Positions 16,500-24,605 of a DNA stretch of 64,000 nucleotides are shown piece by piece. Numbering within the stretch: position 1 is the stretch's first letter; each line of letters opens with the position of its first letter. This DNA comes from SLFH01 sp050486265 (GTDB lineage Bacteria > Planctomycetota > Phycisphaerae > Phycisphaerales > UBA1924), in NCBI GenBank assembly GCA_050486265.1, contig JBJHCY010000009.1:43781-107780 (forward strand), written 5' to 3'. A program made the position numbers and the translations under genes. Below the pieces are notes generated by a model that was not told the DNA's origin, did no database searches, and saw nothing but the letters and a program-made list of their open reading frames with translations.

Positions 16500-16990
16500 G
16501 GTCAACTCTCCGTCGTCTTGGGCGGTGAAATGCGGGGCCGCAAACCCCGCGGGAGCCCAGGTCCCGTGCGTAGCAAACTGTAGGGGGAAGAGCGGGAGAA
16601 GTGGGGCGCGGGGTGTGGGGCGTGGGGCGCTGGGGGTTGAGGCGGCCTTCGGCCGCGGCTTGTCTTTCAGAACCCGGCCTCGGCCGCAGGACGAAGCCTC
16701 ACCCGCGCCCAGCCGTTCCCCCCCACACCCTACATCCCACGCCCCATCTCCCCTTCCCCGACGCATATCCACCCGGAATCAGACCGCCAGATGTAGGTAT
16801 TTGTCCGGATATGCAAGAACTTTCAGCCCCGCCCCCAGCCGACACCCGATGACACTGCTGTGTTGAGACCCTACCATCGGGGTCTTGTCGGGGAACGGAT
16901 CCCCGGGTCGGCCTCAGTGGCCCCGGGCGAGATCCAGCGGCCCGGAGCGATCGGCGGAGCTCGATCGAACGGGCGACAGGGAACGCGTCG
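16500..16990. other. 491-base intergenic region with degenerate G-rich repeat (copy R3)
   Basis: Between hppD and the pseudokinase gene. Bases about 16601-16670 match the first half of the repeat at 23014-23155: a G-rich run, GGGGCGCTGGGGG, then GGCGGCCTTCGGCCGCGGCT. The right side (16710-16750) is C-rich (CCCCCCACACCC, CCCACGCCCC) and partly complementary to the G-rich left side, so the whole can fold on itself. No gene seen; both promoters of the divergent flanking genes must lie here. Confidence 0.6.
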
Positions 16991-17797
16991 ATGGATGATC
17001 TTCCAGACCGGGCGTACTTCGGGCCATACCAGCTTGTCCGAAGCCTTGGCCCGAGCATGCTCGCCGACCGCTATCTCGCACTCCATGTGCGCAGCAAGGG
17101 CAGCTTCGTTGTGCACCGCTTCAGGAGCGCCTGCACCGATCGCGCCCAGCAGCGTCGCCTCACCGCGGCGCTCGAGCGGATGAGCCACATCCGCCACCCC
17201 CACCTCCTCGGCGTCGAAAACTTCTCCTTCGCCCCCGGCGGTCGCCCCCTCGTCGTCACGCCCTACACCGGCAACCAGGACGGCCTGATCACCCTCGCCG
17301 ACCTCCTTGACCTCAAGGGCGGACAGATGGGCGCCTTCGAGGCCGAACGGGCCATCCTCCAACTCCTCGACGCCGTCTCCTGCTCGCACAGCAACGGCAT
17401 GCCGCACGGCGAGCTCGGACTTGACGAAGTCCTCGTCGATCGGCGGGGCTCGGTCTTTATCGAGCTCGCCGGCCTCCGCCTGGCCATCAGCGGACGCACA
17501 GGCCAGAGCTCCGAACTGCTCCGCGACGAGACGCGGTCGATCGCCCAGATCGGCTACCGCCTCATCACCGGCCTCCCGGCCGACGAACCCTTCATCCCCC
17601 CCACCAGCGTCGTCCGACGCCTCGACCGACGATGGGACGAATGGTTCGAGACCGCGCTCGAGCCCTCCGGCGGCTTCGAAACCCCCTCCGATGCGATCGA
17701 CGCCCTGCCCGGCAACCGGCGCGAGCAGGCCCGCGACACTCAGCCCGGCCCCGTGCGTGTCGTCCTGCAACGCCTGGGCATCCCAGGCGGGGCGTAG
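16991..17797 (+). CDS. Predicted pseudokinase (Ser/Thr kinase fold without catalytic residues)
   Basis: A 268-residue soluble protein that follows the Hanks-type kinase layout: FGPYQLVRSLGPSMLADRYLALH (degenerate glycine loop), HIRHPHLLGVENF (between helix C and strand 4), VVTPYTGNQDGLITLADLL (hinge), a helix E equivalent, then the catalytic loop. All key motifs are lost: VAIK reads VVHRF (residues 40-44), HRDLKPEN reads HGELGLDE (139-146) and DFG reads ELA (158-160). It probably binds a partner or small molecule rather than transferring phosphate. No membrane segment or C-terminal sensor domain is present. A bidirectional terminator follows. Confidence 0.7.
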   Translation: MDDLPDRAYFGPYQLVRSLGPSMLADRYLALHVRSKGSFVVHRFRSACTDRAQQRRLTAALERMSHIRHPHLLGVENFSFAPGGRPLVVTPYTGNQDGLITLADLLDLKGGQMGAFEAERAILQLLDAVSCSHSNGMPHGELGLDEVLVDRRGSVFIELAGLRLAISGRTGQSSELLRDETRSIAQIGYRLITGLPADEPFIPPTSVVRRLDRRWDEWFETALEPSGGFETPSDAIDALPGNRREQARDTQPGPVRVVLQRLGIPGGA

Positions 17798-17824
17798 CTC
17801 CCACGGCTTCACGCGATAAGAAAG

Positions 17825-17858
17825 GCGGCACGGGCCTTCGCCCGTGCCGCTGTTGTTT
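17825..17858. terminator. Bidirectional rho-independent terminator
   Basis: GCGGCACGGGC (17825-17835), loop CTTC, GCCCGTGCCGC (17840-17850), then TGTTGTTT on the plus strand; the minus side reads CTTTCTTAT after the stem. It lies between the convergent pseudokinase (stop 17797) and prepilin-like (stop 17887) genes and can serve both. Confidence 0.85.
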
Positions 17859-17886
17859 CAATCGAATGTCAACCCCGCGAGGTAGA

Positions 17887-19041
17887 TCAGTTGATCGGCT
17901 GGCCGGTGCTGATCTCACGCCCGCCGACATCGACACCCTTGAGACCGCCGCGCGTCCAGCGGTAGTGCGCGATGAGGTTCGAGCCCATGCTCATCTCGTG
18001 CGGGGCGACCTGCGGCCTCCACGGGCGCGACGGCTCCATCGAGGCGACATAGTTCAGACGGGTTGGGATGGGCGACTGCGGCGCAACAGGCTGCCAGCCC
18101 GGATTGGTGGTGTCTGTGCGCCGGGCTTCGACCGAACCGTCGAACATGGCCACGAGCACGCGCGAGTCCGGGAACGCGTAGTAGCGGTCTTGCTTGGCGA
18201 AGTGCCTGTCGACCTCGTCGTACATGTAGACCTTCTGGGTCGGGAAGGCGACATCGCTGAGACGGGCGCCGCCAAGGCGGTTCAAGCCGTTCACAACGAT
18301 CCAGTTCGCGCCCATCGTTGACTGGTACATCCGACCACGCACACGCGCGCTCGTAAACGGCTCACGGAGCCCGAGGCTCTGGTTCAGGTCGTACGCCGCG
18401 GGGACGGTCGTGTACGAACTCGAATACAGCCAACGCCACTGGTTCGCTGTCGGCTGAGGCTGGAACGGCGCCCAGAAATCTTCCATGAACGGGCGACCCG
18501 CGTCGCGCTGCCAGTTCAGGCGGTGGCGGTCGGCCGTGCTCACCACGAGCTTCTCCGGAAGGCGGGCGGCGAGGAAGTCCTGCTTGACCAGATGCGAGTA
18601 CCAGAAGTGCGGGATCCAGCCCTGGATGATCGCCATGCCGCTGGTCTGGTCGCCGCCGGTCCGGCGGCGCATGATATCGACGGCTTGGAGCGCTGCGGCG
18701 TCGTTGTGCACTCCACCAAGTGGATTGGGCCCGCTCCCGTCCAGAGAGAGCATCCGGGCGCGGATGTCGGCGTAGTCGGTGCCGCCCCACGAAGGTTGCC
18801 CGCCCGGAGTCATCCGCGGCCGCCATGTGAAGCTCGGGATGCGGTCCTCGTAGGTGCTGGTGTAGGTGTTCATCGCGGTGGCGAGCTGCGACTTGTTGCT
18901 CATGTCCAGCACGCGCCTGGCGATGCCGCGGGCCTCAGCGAGGGCCGGCAGCAGGATCCCGATCAGCAGCGCGATGATCGCGATGACCACGAGCAACTCA
19001 ATCAGTGTGAAGCCCTTGCGACGGTCTGTTCGGCTCTGCAT
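17887..19041 (-). CDS. Prepilin-type N-terminal cleavage/methylation protein, pseudopilin-like
   Basis: A 384-residue protein. After a short basic leader comes the prepilin peptidase site (cut before Phe in KGFTLIELLVVIAIIALL) and a hydrophobic helix that would pack in a pilus or pseudopilus. The long C-terminal domain ends with the planctomycete-type block VLVAMFDGSVEARRT, related to the H-X9-DG motif of DUF1559-like proteins. Planctomycetes encode dozens of these as single genes away from any secretion machinery. ATG 19041 has AGGAG nine bases upstream; residues coded up to 19074 are discarded. Stand-alone gene, terminated at 17825-17858. Confidence 0.9.
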   Translation of the reverse strand: MQSRTDRRKGFTLIELLVVIAIIALLIGILLPALAEARGIARRVLDMSNKSQLATAMNTYTSTYEDRIPSFTWRPRMTPGGQPSWGGTDYADIRARMLSLDGSGPNPLGGVHNDAAALQAVDIMRRRTGGDQTSGMAIIQGWIPHFWYSHLVKQDFLAARLPEKLVVSTADRHRLNWQRDAGRPFMEDFWAPFQPQPTANQWRWLYSSSYTTVPAAYDLNQSLGLREPFTSARVRGRMYQSTMGANWIVVNGLNRLGGARLSDVAFPTQKVYMYDEVDRHFAKQDRYYAFPDSRVLVAMFDGSVEARRTDTTNPGWQPVAPQSPIPTRLNYVASMEPSRPWRPQVAPHEMSMGSNLIAHYRWTRGGLKGVDVGGREISTGQPIN

Positions 19042-19281
19042 GTTTCCGCACTCCTGTACAGGGCCCCTGATCAACGCCCGGCCCCCAGATGACCGGACGC
19101 TGCTCGGCCCGTAGTGCGGCCGCTCGCGCCAGCCTCACGCCGCGCAAGCAACCACCCGATTTCGAGCCGCCGACTCCGCTGGCGCAACGCACGCAGCAGC
19201 CCACGGCACGCGAGCCGGGCGCCGCGAACGCGGCCTATGAACCCCCGGCCAATCTCAAACTATCGGCGGCTGGCCGCGATG

Positions 19282-19770
19282 TCAATCCGATTTTCCGTCC
19301 CCGCCCCAACCGGGTCCCGAATCCGGCTCGCCGGCCCTTTGCAGAGCCTCGCCGAGCGCCTTGGCCATCGCGTGCCAGGCCAGCGTGGCGCATTTCACCC
19401 GCGCCGGAAAGCGCCGCACCTCCGCCATCGACCGCAGCTCCTCGTTCAGGCGCTCGCCCGAGGCTTTGTCCGGCTCGGCAGCCGCGACGAGATCGAGAAA
19501 CCCCGCCCGCACCGCATTCGCCTCGTCGATCGACAGCCCGCTGAGCGCGTTGGTCATCATCGATGCGGAAGCCTGCGAGATCGCGCAGCCCGTCCCCTCG
19601 AACCGGACCTCTTCGATCCCTTGCTCGCCGAGCGTGACGAAGACGCGGACCTTGTCGCCGCAGATCGGGTTAAAACCCTCCGCCTCGGCGTCGAAACGCT
19701 CGGGCCTGCCGTGGTGGCACGGGCGGCGAGAGTGGTCCAGGAGGATCTGCTGGTAGAGCGATTCGAGCAT
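19282..19770 (-). CDS. sufU: SufU, zinc-dependent sulfur-transfer partner of SufS
   Basis: SufU accepts persulfide sulfur from SufS for Fe-S cluster assembly. The 162-residue protein has the IscU fold with zinc ligands C37 and D39 (NPICGD), C62 (GTGCAIS) and C127 (RVKCATLAW); the insertion between the second and third Cys is the SufU-type one. It follows sufS by nine bases on the same strand. The C-terminal tail is Gly/Asp-rich and probably disordered. SufBCD are not in the window. Confidence 0.94.
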   Translation of the reverse strand: MLESLYQQILLDHSRRPCHHGRPERFDAEAEGFNPICGDKVRVFVTLGEQGIEEVRFEGTGCAISQASASMMTNALSGLSIDEANAVRAGFLDLVAAAEPDKASGERLNEELRSMAEVRRFPARVKCATLAWHAMAKALGEALQRAGEPDSGPGWGGDGKSD

Positions 19771-19779
19771 GGTGCGGGC

Positions 19780-21033
19780 TCAGGCGAACATGCGGCTTGC
19801 GCGCCGCACTCCTGCAAGAAGAGCTTCGATATCGGCGTGCGTGTTGTACGGCGCGATCGAGGCCCGCGTCAGCGCCGGCACGCCGAGCCGACGCATCAGG
19901 GGCTGGGCGCACATGTGCCCGGCCCGCACCGCGACGCCCTCGGCGTCGAGCACGGTCGCCAGATCGTGCGCGTGCACGCCTTCGAGCCCGAACGAAACGA
20001 TCGGCGCACCCTCGGCCGGGCCGTACACCACGGCGCCCGGGATCTCGCCGAGCCCGGCGACGATCGCGTCGCGCAGCGTGCGCTCGTGGGTGCGCGCCGC
20101 CCCGCGATCGAACGAGCCCAGAAACGCGACCGCGGCGCCGAGCCCGACGGCCCCTTCGGTGTTCGGCGTGCCGGCCTCGTGGCGGTGCGGCCCGGTGATC
20201 CAGGTCGATTCCTCGGCCGAGGCGAGCTCGACCATGCCGCCGCCGTACTGGGCGGGTTCGAGCCTGTCGATCCATTGCGGCGACATGTACAGCGCGCCCA
20301 CACCCGCGGGGCCGAACATCTTGTGGGCGCTGATCGCGTAGAAGTCGCAGCCGAGACGCTGCACATCAACGGGAAGGTGGCCCGGCGCCTGCGCGCCGTC
20401 GACGACGACCGCCGCGCCCACCCCGCGCGCGATCGACACGATCTCCGAAACAGGCACGACCGTGCCGAGCACATTGGAGACATGCGTTATGGCGACCACG
20501 CGCGTCCGCGCATTGACCATCGCTCCGAACGCATCGAGGTCGAGCTCGCCCCGATCGGTGACCGGCGCGACACGCAGCACGGCGCCCCGGCGCTCGCACG
20601 CCTGGCGCCACGGGAGGAAGTTGGAGTGGTGTTCGAGCTCGGTCACCACGACCTCGTCGCCCTCGCCGAGCAACGCGTCGCCCAGCGACCTCGCGACAAG
20701 GTTCAGCCCGTCGGTGACGCCCTTGGTGAAGACGACCGACTCGGGCTCGGCGTTGAGCAGCGCGGCCGCGGCGTTCCGCGCCGACTCGTACCTCTCCGTC
20801 GCGAGGCTGCCCAAGGCATGGACGCCGCGGGAGACGGGGCCGTTGCTGGTCGTCCAGTGCTCGACGACACTGTCGATGACGGCCCTCGGCCGCTGCGTCG
20901 TCGCGGCGTTGTCCAGATACACGAGGGGCTTATCGTGCATCGTCGCGCCGAGCATCGGGAACTGGGCGCGGACCGTCTCGGGGTCGAAGGCACGCGCGTC
21001 CAGAGCGGGCGATGGATGTCTCGCGGGGTTCAT
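19780..21033 (-). CDS. sufS: SufS-type cysteine desulfurase
   Basis: PLP enzyme that removes sulfur from cysteine. The 417-residue protein shows VYLDNAATTQRP, ELEHHSNFLPW, VVVDGAQAPGHLPVDVQ, the PLP Lys K238 in SAHKMFGP, and the persulfide Cys C375 in RAGHMCAQPLM, which is the SufS (group II) form. The ATG at 21033 gives the standard N-terminus; the frame is open to 21078. Paired with sufU, it forms the SUF sulfur-donor step. A second, more distant desulfurase is at 52442-53701. Confidence 0.95.
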   Translation of the reverse strand: MNPARHPSPALDARAFDPETVRAQFPMLGATMHDKPLVYLDNAATTQRPRAVIDSVVEHWTTSNGPVSRGVHALGSLATERYESARNAAAALLNAEPESVVFTKGVTDGLNLVARSLGDALLGEGDEVVVTELEHHSNFLPWRQACERRGAVLRVAPVTDRGELDLDAFGAMVNARTRVVAITHVSNVLGTVVPVSEIVSIARGVGAAVVVDGAQAPGHLPVDVQRLGCDFYAISAHKMFGPAGVGALYMSPQWIDRLEPAQYGGGMVELASAEESTWITGPHRHEAGTPNTEGAVGLGAAVAFLGSFDRGAARTHERTLRDAIVAGLGEIPGAVVYGPAEGAPIVSFGLEGVHAHDLATVLDAEGVAVRAGHMCAQPLMRRLGVPALTRASIAPYNTHADIEALLAGVRRASRMFA

Positions 21034-21126
21034 GGGGGCGGATCCTGCACTTTTCCCGCCGGCGAACGCGGCATGCATGCGCCGGCGAGAGATCGTACGC
21101 GCATACCGGGACGGACCGGAAAATCG

Positions 21127-21489
21127 TCAAACCGCCCGACGCTCGACGCCGTTGATGAGGCCGGAGAGCATTTTGGCGATCTCCTGCAGTTCGGCCTTCA
21201 ACTCCGCGTGACGCTCGGGAGAAACCAGCCCTTGACGCAACGCGAGTTCGAGGAGGGGCACGCACTCCTGCACGCTGCCTCGAGCGATGCCGAAGAAGTT
21301 CCTGCGGTCCGCCTTGGTGAATCGGCCGTTGCCCTCGGCGATGTTCGTCGCGATCGAGAGCGAGGCTCGGTTCAACTGATCGGCGAGGAAGAAGTACCCG
21401 CGAGGCAAGCCGCGCGTCAGCGAGCAGATCTGGTCGGCGAAAGTCACCGCCCGCTGGTACACACGCAGCTTCTCGAACGCGAAGGCCAT
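21127..21489 (-). CDS. Four-helix-bundle protein (S23/IVP family)
   Basis: A 120-residue helical protein. The start FEKLRVYQRAVTFADQICSLT, middle LADQLNRASLSIATNIAEGNGRFTKADRRNFFGIARGSVQEC and end ISGL-like segment are the signature of the four-helix-bundle family first seen encoded in 23S rRNA intervening sequences. Function is unknown; such genes are common as free-standing copies in planctomycetes and other bacteria. No rRNA gene is near; a tRNA-Pro lies 155 bases upstream. Confidence 0.9.
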   Translation of the reverse strand: MAFAFEKLRVYQRAVTFADQICSLTRGLPRGYFFLADQLNRASLSIATNIAEGNGRFTKADRRNFFGIARGSVQECVPLLELALRQGLVSPERHAELKAELQEIAKMLSGLINGVERRAV

Positions 21490-21643
21490 GGCTCGTCCCC
21501 GGCTCGATCGAGAGTCGAAAGTCGAGAGGAGACCGCGGGAGGCGTCCTCCGCGCCAGCGATCGTCGACGACCGGAGGCTTCCGCCCCAAGTCGACTCTCG
21601 CCTCTCGACCTCTCTCCCGCTCTATTGCCGCCGCAGGCGGCAA

Positions 21644-21718
21644 TCGGGGCGACTGGATTCGAACCAGCGACCTCTTGACCCCCAGTCAAGTGCGCTAACC
21701 AAACTGCGCTACGCCCCG
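21644..21718 (-). tRNA. tRNA-Pro (anticodon GGG)
   Basis: On the minus strand a full cloverleaf can be drawn: acceptor CGGGGCG/CGCCCCG with discriminator A, T8, D arm GCGC-AGTTTGGTTA-GCGC, anticodon stem CTTGA/TCAAG with loop CTGGGGG giving GGG, and T arm with loop TTCGAAT. CCA is not encoded; TTGCC follows. Confidence 0.96.
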
Positions 21719-22037
21719 CAGTGGCCTCATGTTAGACGCCGGCCCGAGCCCGGTCCAAAACGCCAGGGCCCCTCCCAGGGCGATGGCATTAGCCCGCAGC
21801 TCGATCCGCTGCCTCCACGATTCGGGAGTCTCAGCCAGGATGAGAAGCCGGCGCGGGGCGCCGGGAGCTGGGCGCAGGGATCGGAAAGCAAAGCAAACCG
21901 CGGCCGAAGGCCGCCGCCTCCCCCAGCGCCCCCCCCCCCCCGCCCCCGCCCCCCCCAAAACGACACCCGGCGGGCCGGGGATCCTCCCCGGTCCGCCGGC
22001 GCCCACCCTTCCAGCAAGGAGGCCCGTGCCGAGTGGT
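21719..22037. other. 319-base intergenic region with repeat copy R2 and poly-C tract
   Basis: Between the tRNA and a secreted-protein gene. Bases 21819-21956 are a copy of the dispersed repeat R, inverted relative to 23014-23155. It ends in a C-rich run: 13 C (21929-21941), G, five C, G, eight C. No gene is visible. Confidence 0.8.
21819..21956 (-). repeat. Dispersed repeat R, copy R2
   Basis: Read on the minus strand this copy lines up with R1 (23014-23155) over about 115 bases: GGGGCGCTGGGGGAGG, GCGGCCTTCGGCCGCGG, GCTTTGCTTTCCGATCCCTG, CCCGCGCC and CTGAGACT..GAATC all recur with few changes. No open frame is conserved, so it is a non-coding element. Confidence 0.8.
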
Positions 22038-22703
22038 TCAGTCCGCTGTGGCGACCCGCCGGTCCCGCTCGGCCGGGGCCGTCACGACCCGACGCTCGCC
22101 ATCGCTGGCGATCACCGGCGATGACGCGGGCTCGCCCAGCGTCACCAGCCTCACGCCCTCGGCCGGCTCGGCCCGCACCTCGAAGCGCGGGGCGCGACGG
22201 ACCGGGATCTGGATGATGTGCCAGCGCGTCTCGTCGGCCTTGGGCCCGTCGGCCTTGGCGTACGCGTCGGGTCGGTCGTAAACCGGGTTGCGGAAGACGC
22301 GGGTACCGCCGACATAGCCGTGCTCACGGAGCCACTGCTGGCGGGCCCGCTCCATGCGTCCGAGGCTGCCCCGGTTCGGGATCTCGACCCACGGGCTGAC
22401 GGCGACCTGCACATTGCCCACGCGGGCGGGCAGCGTGCGGAAGTCGTACTCATCGGCCCCATAGGCGGCAGGGCCGGGCCGGCCCCAGGCCAGAGGCATC
22501 TCCTGCGCCCGCCCGCCGACGATCGTCCGCCCCCGCCACTCACGCCCGACATGCTCGACGCCGGACCAGTTCATGGCGCGGTTGTAGACGATCGGGCTCG
22601 GGGCCGCGATCGGACGCTCCTGGGCCTGCGATTCATACGCGTAGCCCAGGTACTGGAACTGACCCATCGAAACGACCGCGACCGCGGCAAGCATCCCTGA
22701 CAT
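22038..22703 (-). CDS. Secreted protein of unknown function
   Basis: A 221-residue protein that I do not recognise. It starts with a short hydrophobic leader (MSGMLAAVAVVSMGQFQYLGYAYES) that may be a signal peptide, though it lacks basic residues at the front. The mature part is rich in Arg, Pro and Val with RVFRNPVYDRPDAYAKADGP and WHIIQIPVRRAPRFEVRAEP, and ends in a charged tail. GAGAGAGAAG precedes the ATG at 22703. No neighbour suggests a role. Confidence 0.6.
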   Translation of the reverse strand: MSGMLAAVAVVSMGQFQYLGYAYESQAQERPIAAPSPIVYNRAMNWSGVEHVGREWRGRTIVGGRAQEMPLAWGRPGPAAYGADEYDFRTLPARVGNVQVAVSPWVEIPNRGSLGRMERARQQWLREHGYVGGTRVFRNPVYDRPDAYAKADGPKADETRWHIIQIPVRRAPRFEVRAEPAEGVRLVTLGEPASSPVIASDGERRVVTAPAERDRRVATAD

Positions 22704-23204
22704 CGCTTCTCTCTCTTTCCCCGGGCCGGTCCGCCCGGGCTCGTGTCTTCCGGCCGTGGGGCGCCGAGCCCACACACGCGGCGCAGCACGCGCCCTCCGC
22801 GCAGCACGAACAACCCCTACAACCAGAAGATGCCCCGGAACCGGCGGGGTTCAAGCCATCCGCGCGCGATAGCTCCGCGCGGACGCTCTGCAAGCCCTCT
22901 TACCGGACCGGAACGAGCCACTGGCACAGGTTTGCGGACGAGGGTCTCATCCCCAGCGCGATCGCACTTTCTGATACCTCGATGCGGCGCATGCCGCTGA
23001 GATTCTGGAATCAGGGGCGCGGGGAGTGGGGAGTGGGGAGTGGGGCGCTGGGGGAGGCGGCGGCCTTCGGCCGCGGCTCGCTTTGCTTTCCGATCCCTGC
23101 ACCCGGTTCCCAGCGCCCCGCGCCCGAGTCTCGTCCTCGCTGAGACTTCTGAATCAAAGCCAAAGCAGACAGACTGCCGGACACTGCGCTGGCCGCGGGC
23201 CTCA
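22704..23204. other. 501-base intergenic region with repeat copy R1
   Basis: Holds repeat R1 (23014-23155) and otherwise no recognisable gene, RNA or terminator. Bases 22997-23013 and 23140-23156 are a 13/17-identical direct repeat (CTGAGA...GAATCA) at the edges of R1. Confidence 0.6.
23014..23155 (+). repeat. Dispersed repeat R, copy R1
   Basis: About 140 bases starting with GGGGCGCGGGG and repeated GGGGAGTGG units, then the hairpin GCGGCC-TTC-GGCCGC, GCTTTGCTTTCCGATCCCTG and the end CCCCGCGCCC, complementary to the first bases. Homologous to 21819-21956 and, in its first half, to about 16601-16670. Confidence 0.8.
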
Positions 23205-24308
23205 TCACCCGGGCATGTGCTTGCCGATCGGCACGCTGTCGCCCGAGCACATCCACTCGTACGCGTCGAGCACCGAGGCGATGTGCGTGCTCGCCCGGCG
23301 CTGTTGGCGGATGTACGACCACCCGTTCGCGGCCAGACGCTCGGCGCTGTCCGGATCGCCCAGCACGCTGTCGAACAGCCCGGCCCACGCCTCCTCGGTC
23401 TGGGCCTGCAGACGCATCACGCCCTCGCACGCGATCGCGTCGATGTCCGGATCGGGCACCGCGGCGACCAGCATGCCCGAGCCCATCGCGCTGAGGAGCA
23501 TCGAGCGGTGCTCGCCGGTGACCTCGGGCACCAGCAGCATGTCGGCGCGCATCAAGAGGTCGCGCCCCTGTTCGAGCCGGTCGATCAGCGAGAGGTTGCG
23601 GAGCATCGAGGCGTCGCCCGCCGCGGCCCAGAGCCCCGCTTTGTGCGCCGCCTCCGCCTCAGCGATGAGCACCGCGTCGGGATCGTGCTCGAGCAGGCGT
23701 TTGGCGCCGAGCAACGCCGCTCGGGACGCGCGCGGGTCACGCCCTGAAATCATGAAGACCACCCCGATCGTCCTGTCACGGCGCAGGATCGGCCTCGGCG
23801 CAGACGCCGCGTGCACACCCCAGCGGGTCACGCGGACGCGCCCCTGCGCCCCCGCTTCCTCGAGCCTCGAAGCGATCGCCTGATCGGGCGCAAGCAGCAC
23901 CGGCGCGCGCCCGCCCGAGCCGCCGATCCGCAGCCCGACAGCCTTGGCCGTCTGCGACGACTTCCAGACCTCCAGCGCCAGCGCCGCGCCGGTCTTCAAC
24001 GCCACGCGAGCCCCCAGCGCCCACAGCGGCTCTCCGAAGACATGGATCAGGTCGACAGGCGGATCGTCGCCGGACTTTGGGAGCTGGGCGATCACCTGCG
24101 TCGCCTGCATGCGCACCGGCGCAAACAGCCCGGGCGAGGGCACGCCGACCTCCTGCGAGCCCAGGTGCTCCTCCGACCGGCCCAGCAGCGACTCGGGCAC
24201 GCCACGGAAGATGCGCACGCCCTCATCAGCCAGACCGACCTCGAGCCTCGAGGTGAGTTCGGCCTCGCGTTCCAAGAACGCTTCGTCGTAGAGAAAGAGC
24301 ACCCGCAT
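23205..24308 (-). CDS. GT-B fold glycosyltransferase-like protein
   Basis: A 367-residue protein laid out like a family 4 type glycosyltransferase. The N-terminal half starts MRVLFLYDEAFLEREAELTSRLEVGL (first Rossmann strand) and contains VDLIHVFGEPLW; the C-terminal half has IGVVFMISGRDPRAS, LLEHDPDAVLIAEAE, LRADMLLVPEVTGEHRSMLLSAMGSGMLVAAVPDPD (nucleotide-sugar binding region) and a helical end. The normal E-X7-E motif is only partly kept. Acceptor unknown. ATG 24308 chosen; a GTG at 24320 is possible and neither has a ribosome site. Confidence 0.7.
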   Translation of the reverse strand: MRVLFLYDEAFLEREAELTSRLEVGLADEGVRIFRGVPESLLGRSEEHLGSQEVGVPSPGLFAPVRMQATQVIAQLPKSGDDPPVDLIHVFGEPLWALGARVALKTGAALALEVWKSSQTAKAVGLRIGGSGGRAPVLLAPDQAIASRLEEAGAQGRVRVTRWGVHAASAPRPILRRDRTIGVVFMISGRDPRASRAALLGAKRLLEHDPDAVLIAEAEAAHKAGLWAAAGDASMLRNLSLIDRLEQGRDLLMRADMLLVPEVTGEHRSMLLSAMGSGMLVAAVPDPDIDAIACEGVMRLQAQTEEAWAGLFDSVLGDPDSAERLAANGWSYIRQQRRASTHIASVLDAYEWMCSGDSVPIGKHMPG

Positions 24309-24605
24309 GAGAGTCTGCACCGGGCCCGGCCGGCCCGGTCAGCGGGCGAACGGCGGGGCCAAAGCCGCTGGGGAAGACCTGTTGACAACACACCCCAGCA
24401 TCGTGTCGGTTATCCGGACGGTCAAGCAAAAGATTTCGTGTTCAGCTTTCGCAAAGACCTAAACCGTTGCTGCGCAACGACTTAGAGGCCGCGAGCCCCG
24501 CGAGACGCCCAAAATGGGCTTGACACGGACCCGCGATGTTCACCCGCGCACGAGCCGCCCGCGGTGTGGAAAGAACGCAGAACGGACCGTATCGCAACGC
24601 GCCCG
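24309..24605. other. 297-base intergenic region
   Basis: Between the glycosyltransferase and the last gene of the peptide transporter operon. It holds a small hairpin at 24465-24479 and is otherwise without recognisable genes. Confidence 0.5.
24452..24479 (-). terminator. Weak terminator candidate after the peptide transporter operon
   Basis: On the minus strand CGTTGC-GCA-GCAACG (24479-24465) is followed by GTTTAGGTCTTT. The stem is short and the T run broken, and it lies 126 bases past the stop. Confidence 0.35.

Noticed and set aside
21644..22037. Integrated element at tRNA-Pro
   Set aside because: No integrase, no second copy of the tRNA 3' end, and flanks look native.
22997..23156. Target-site duplication around repeat R1
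   Set aside because: The right-hand copy is also present in R2, so it belongs to the element; the left match is only 13 of 17.
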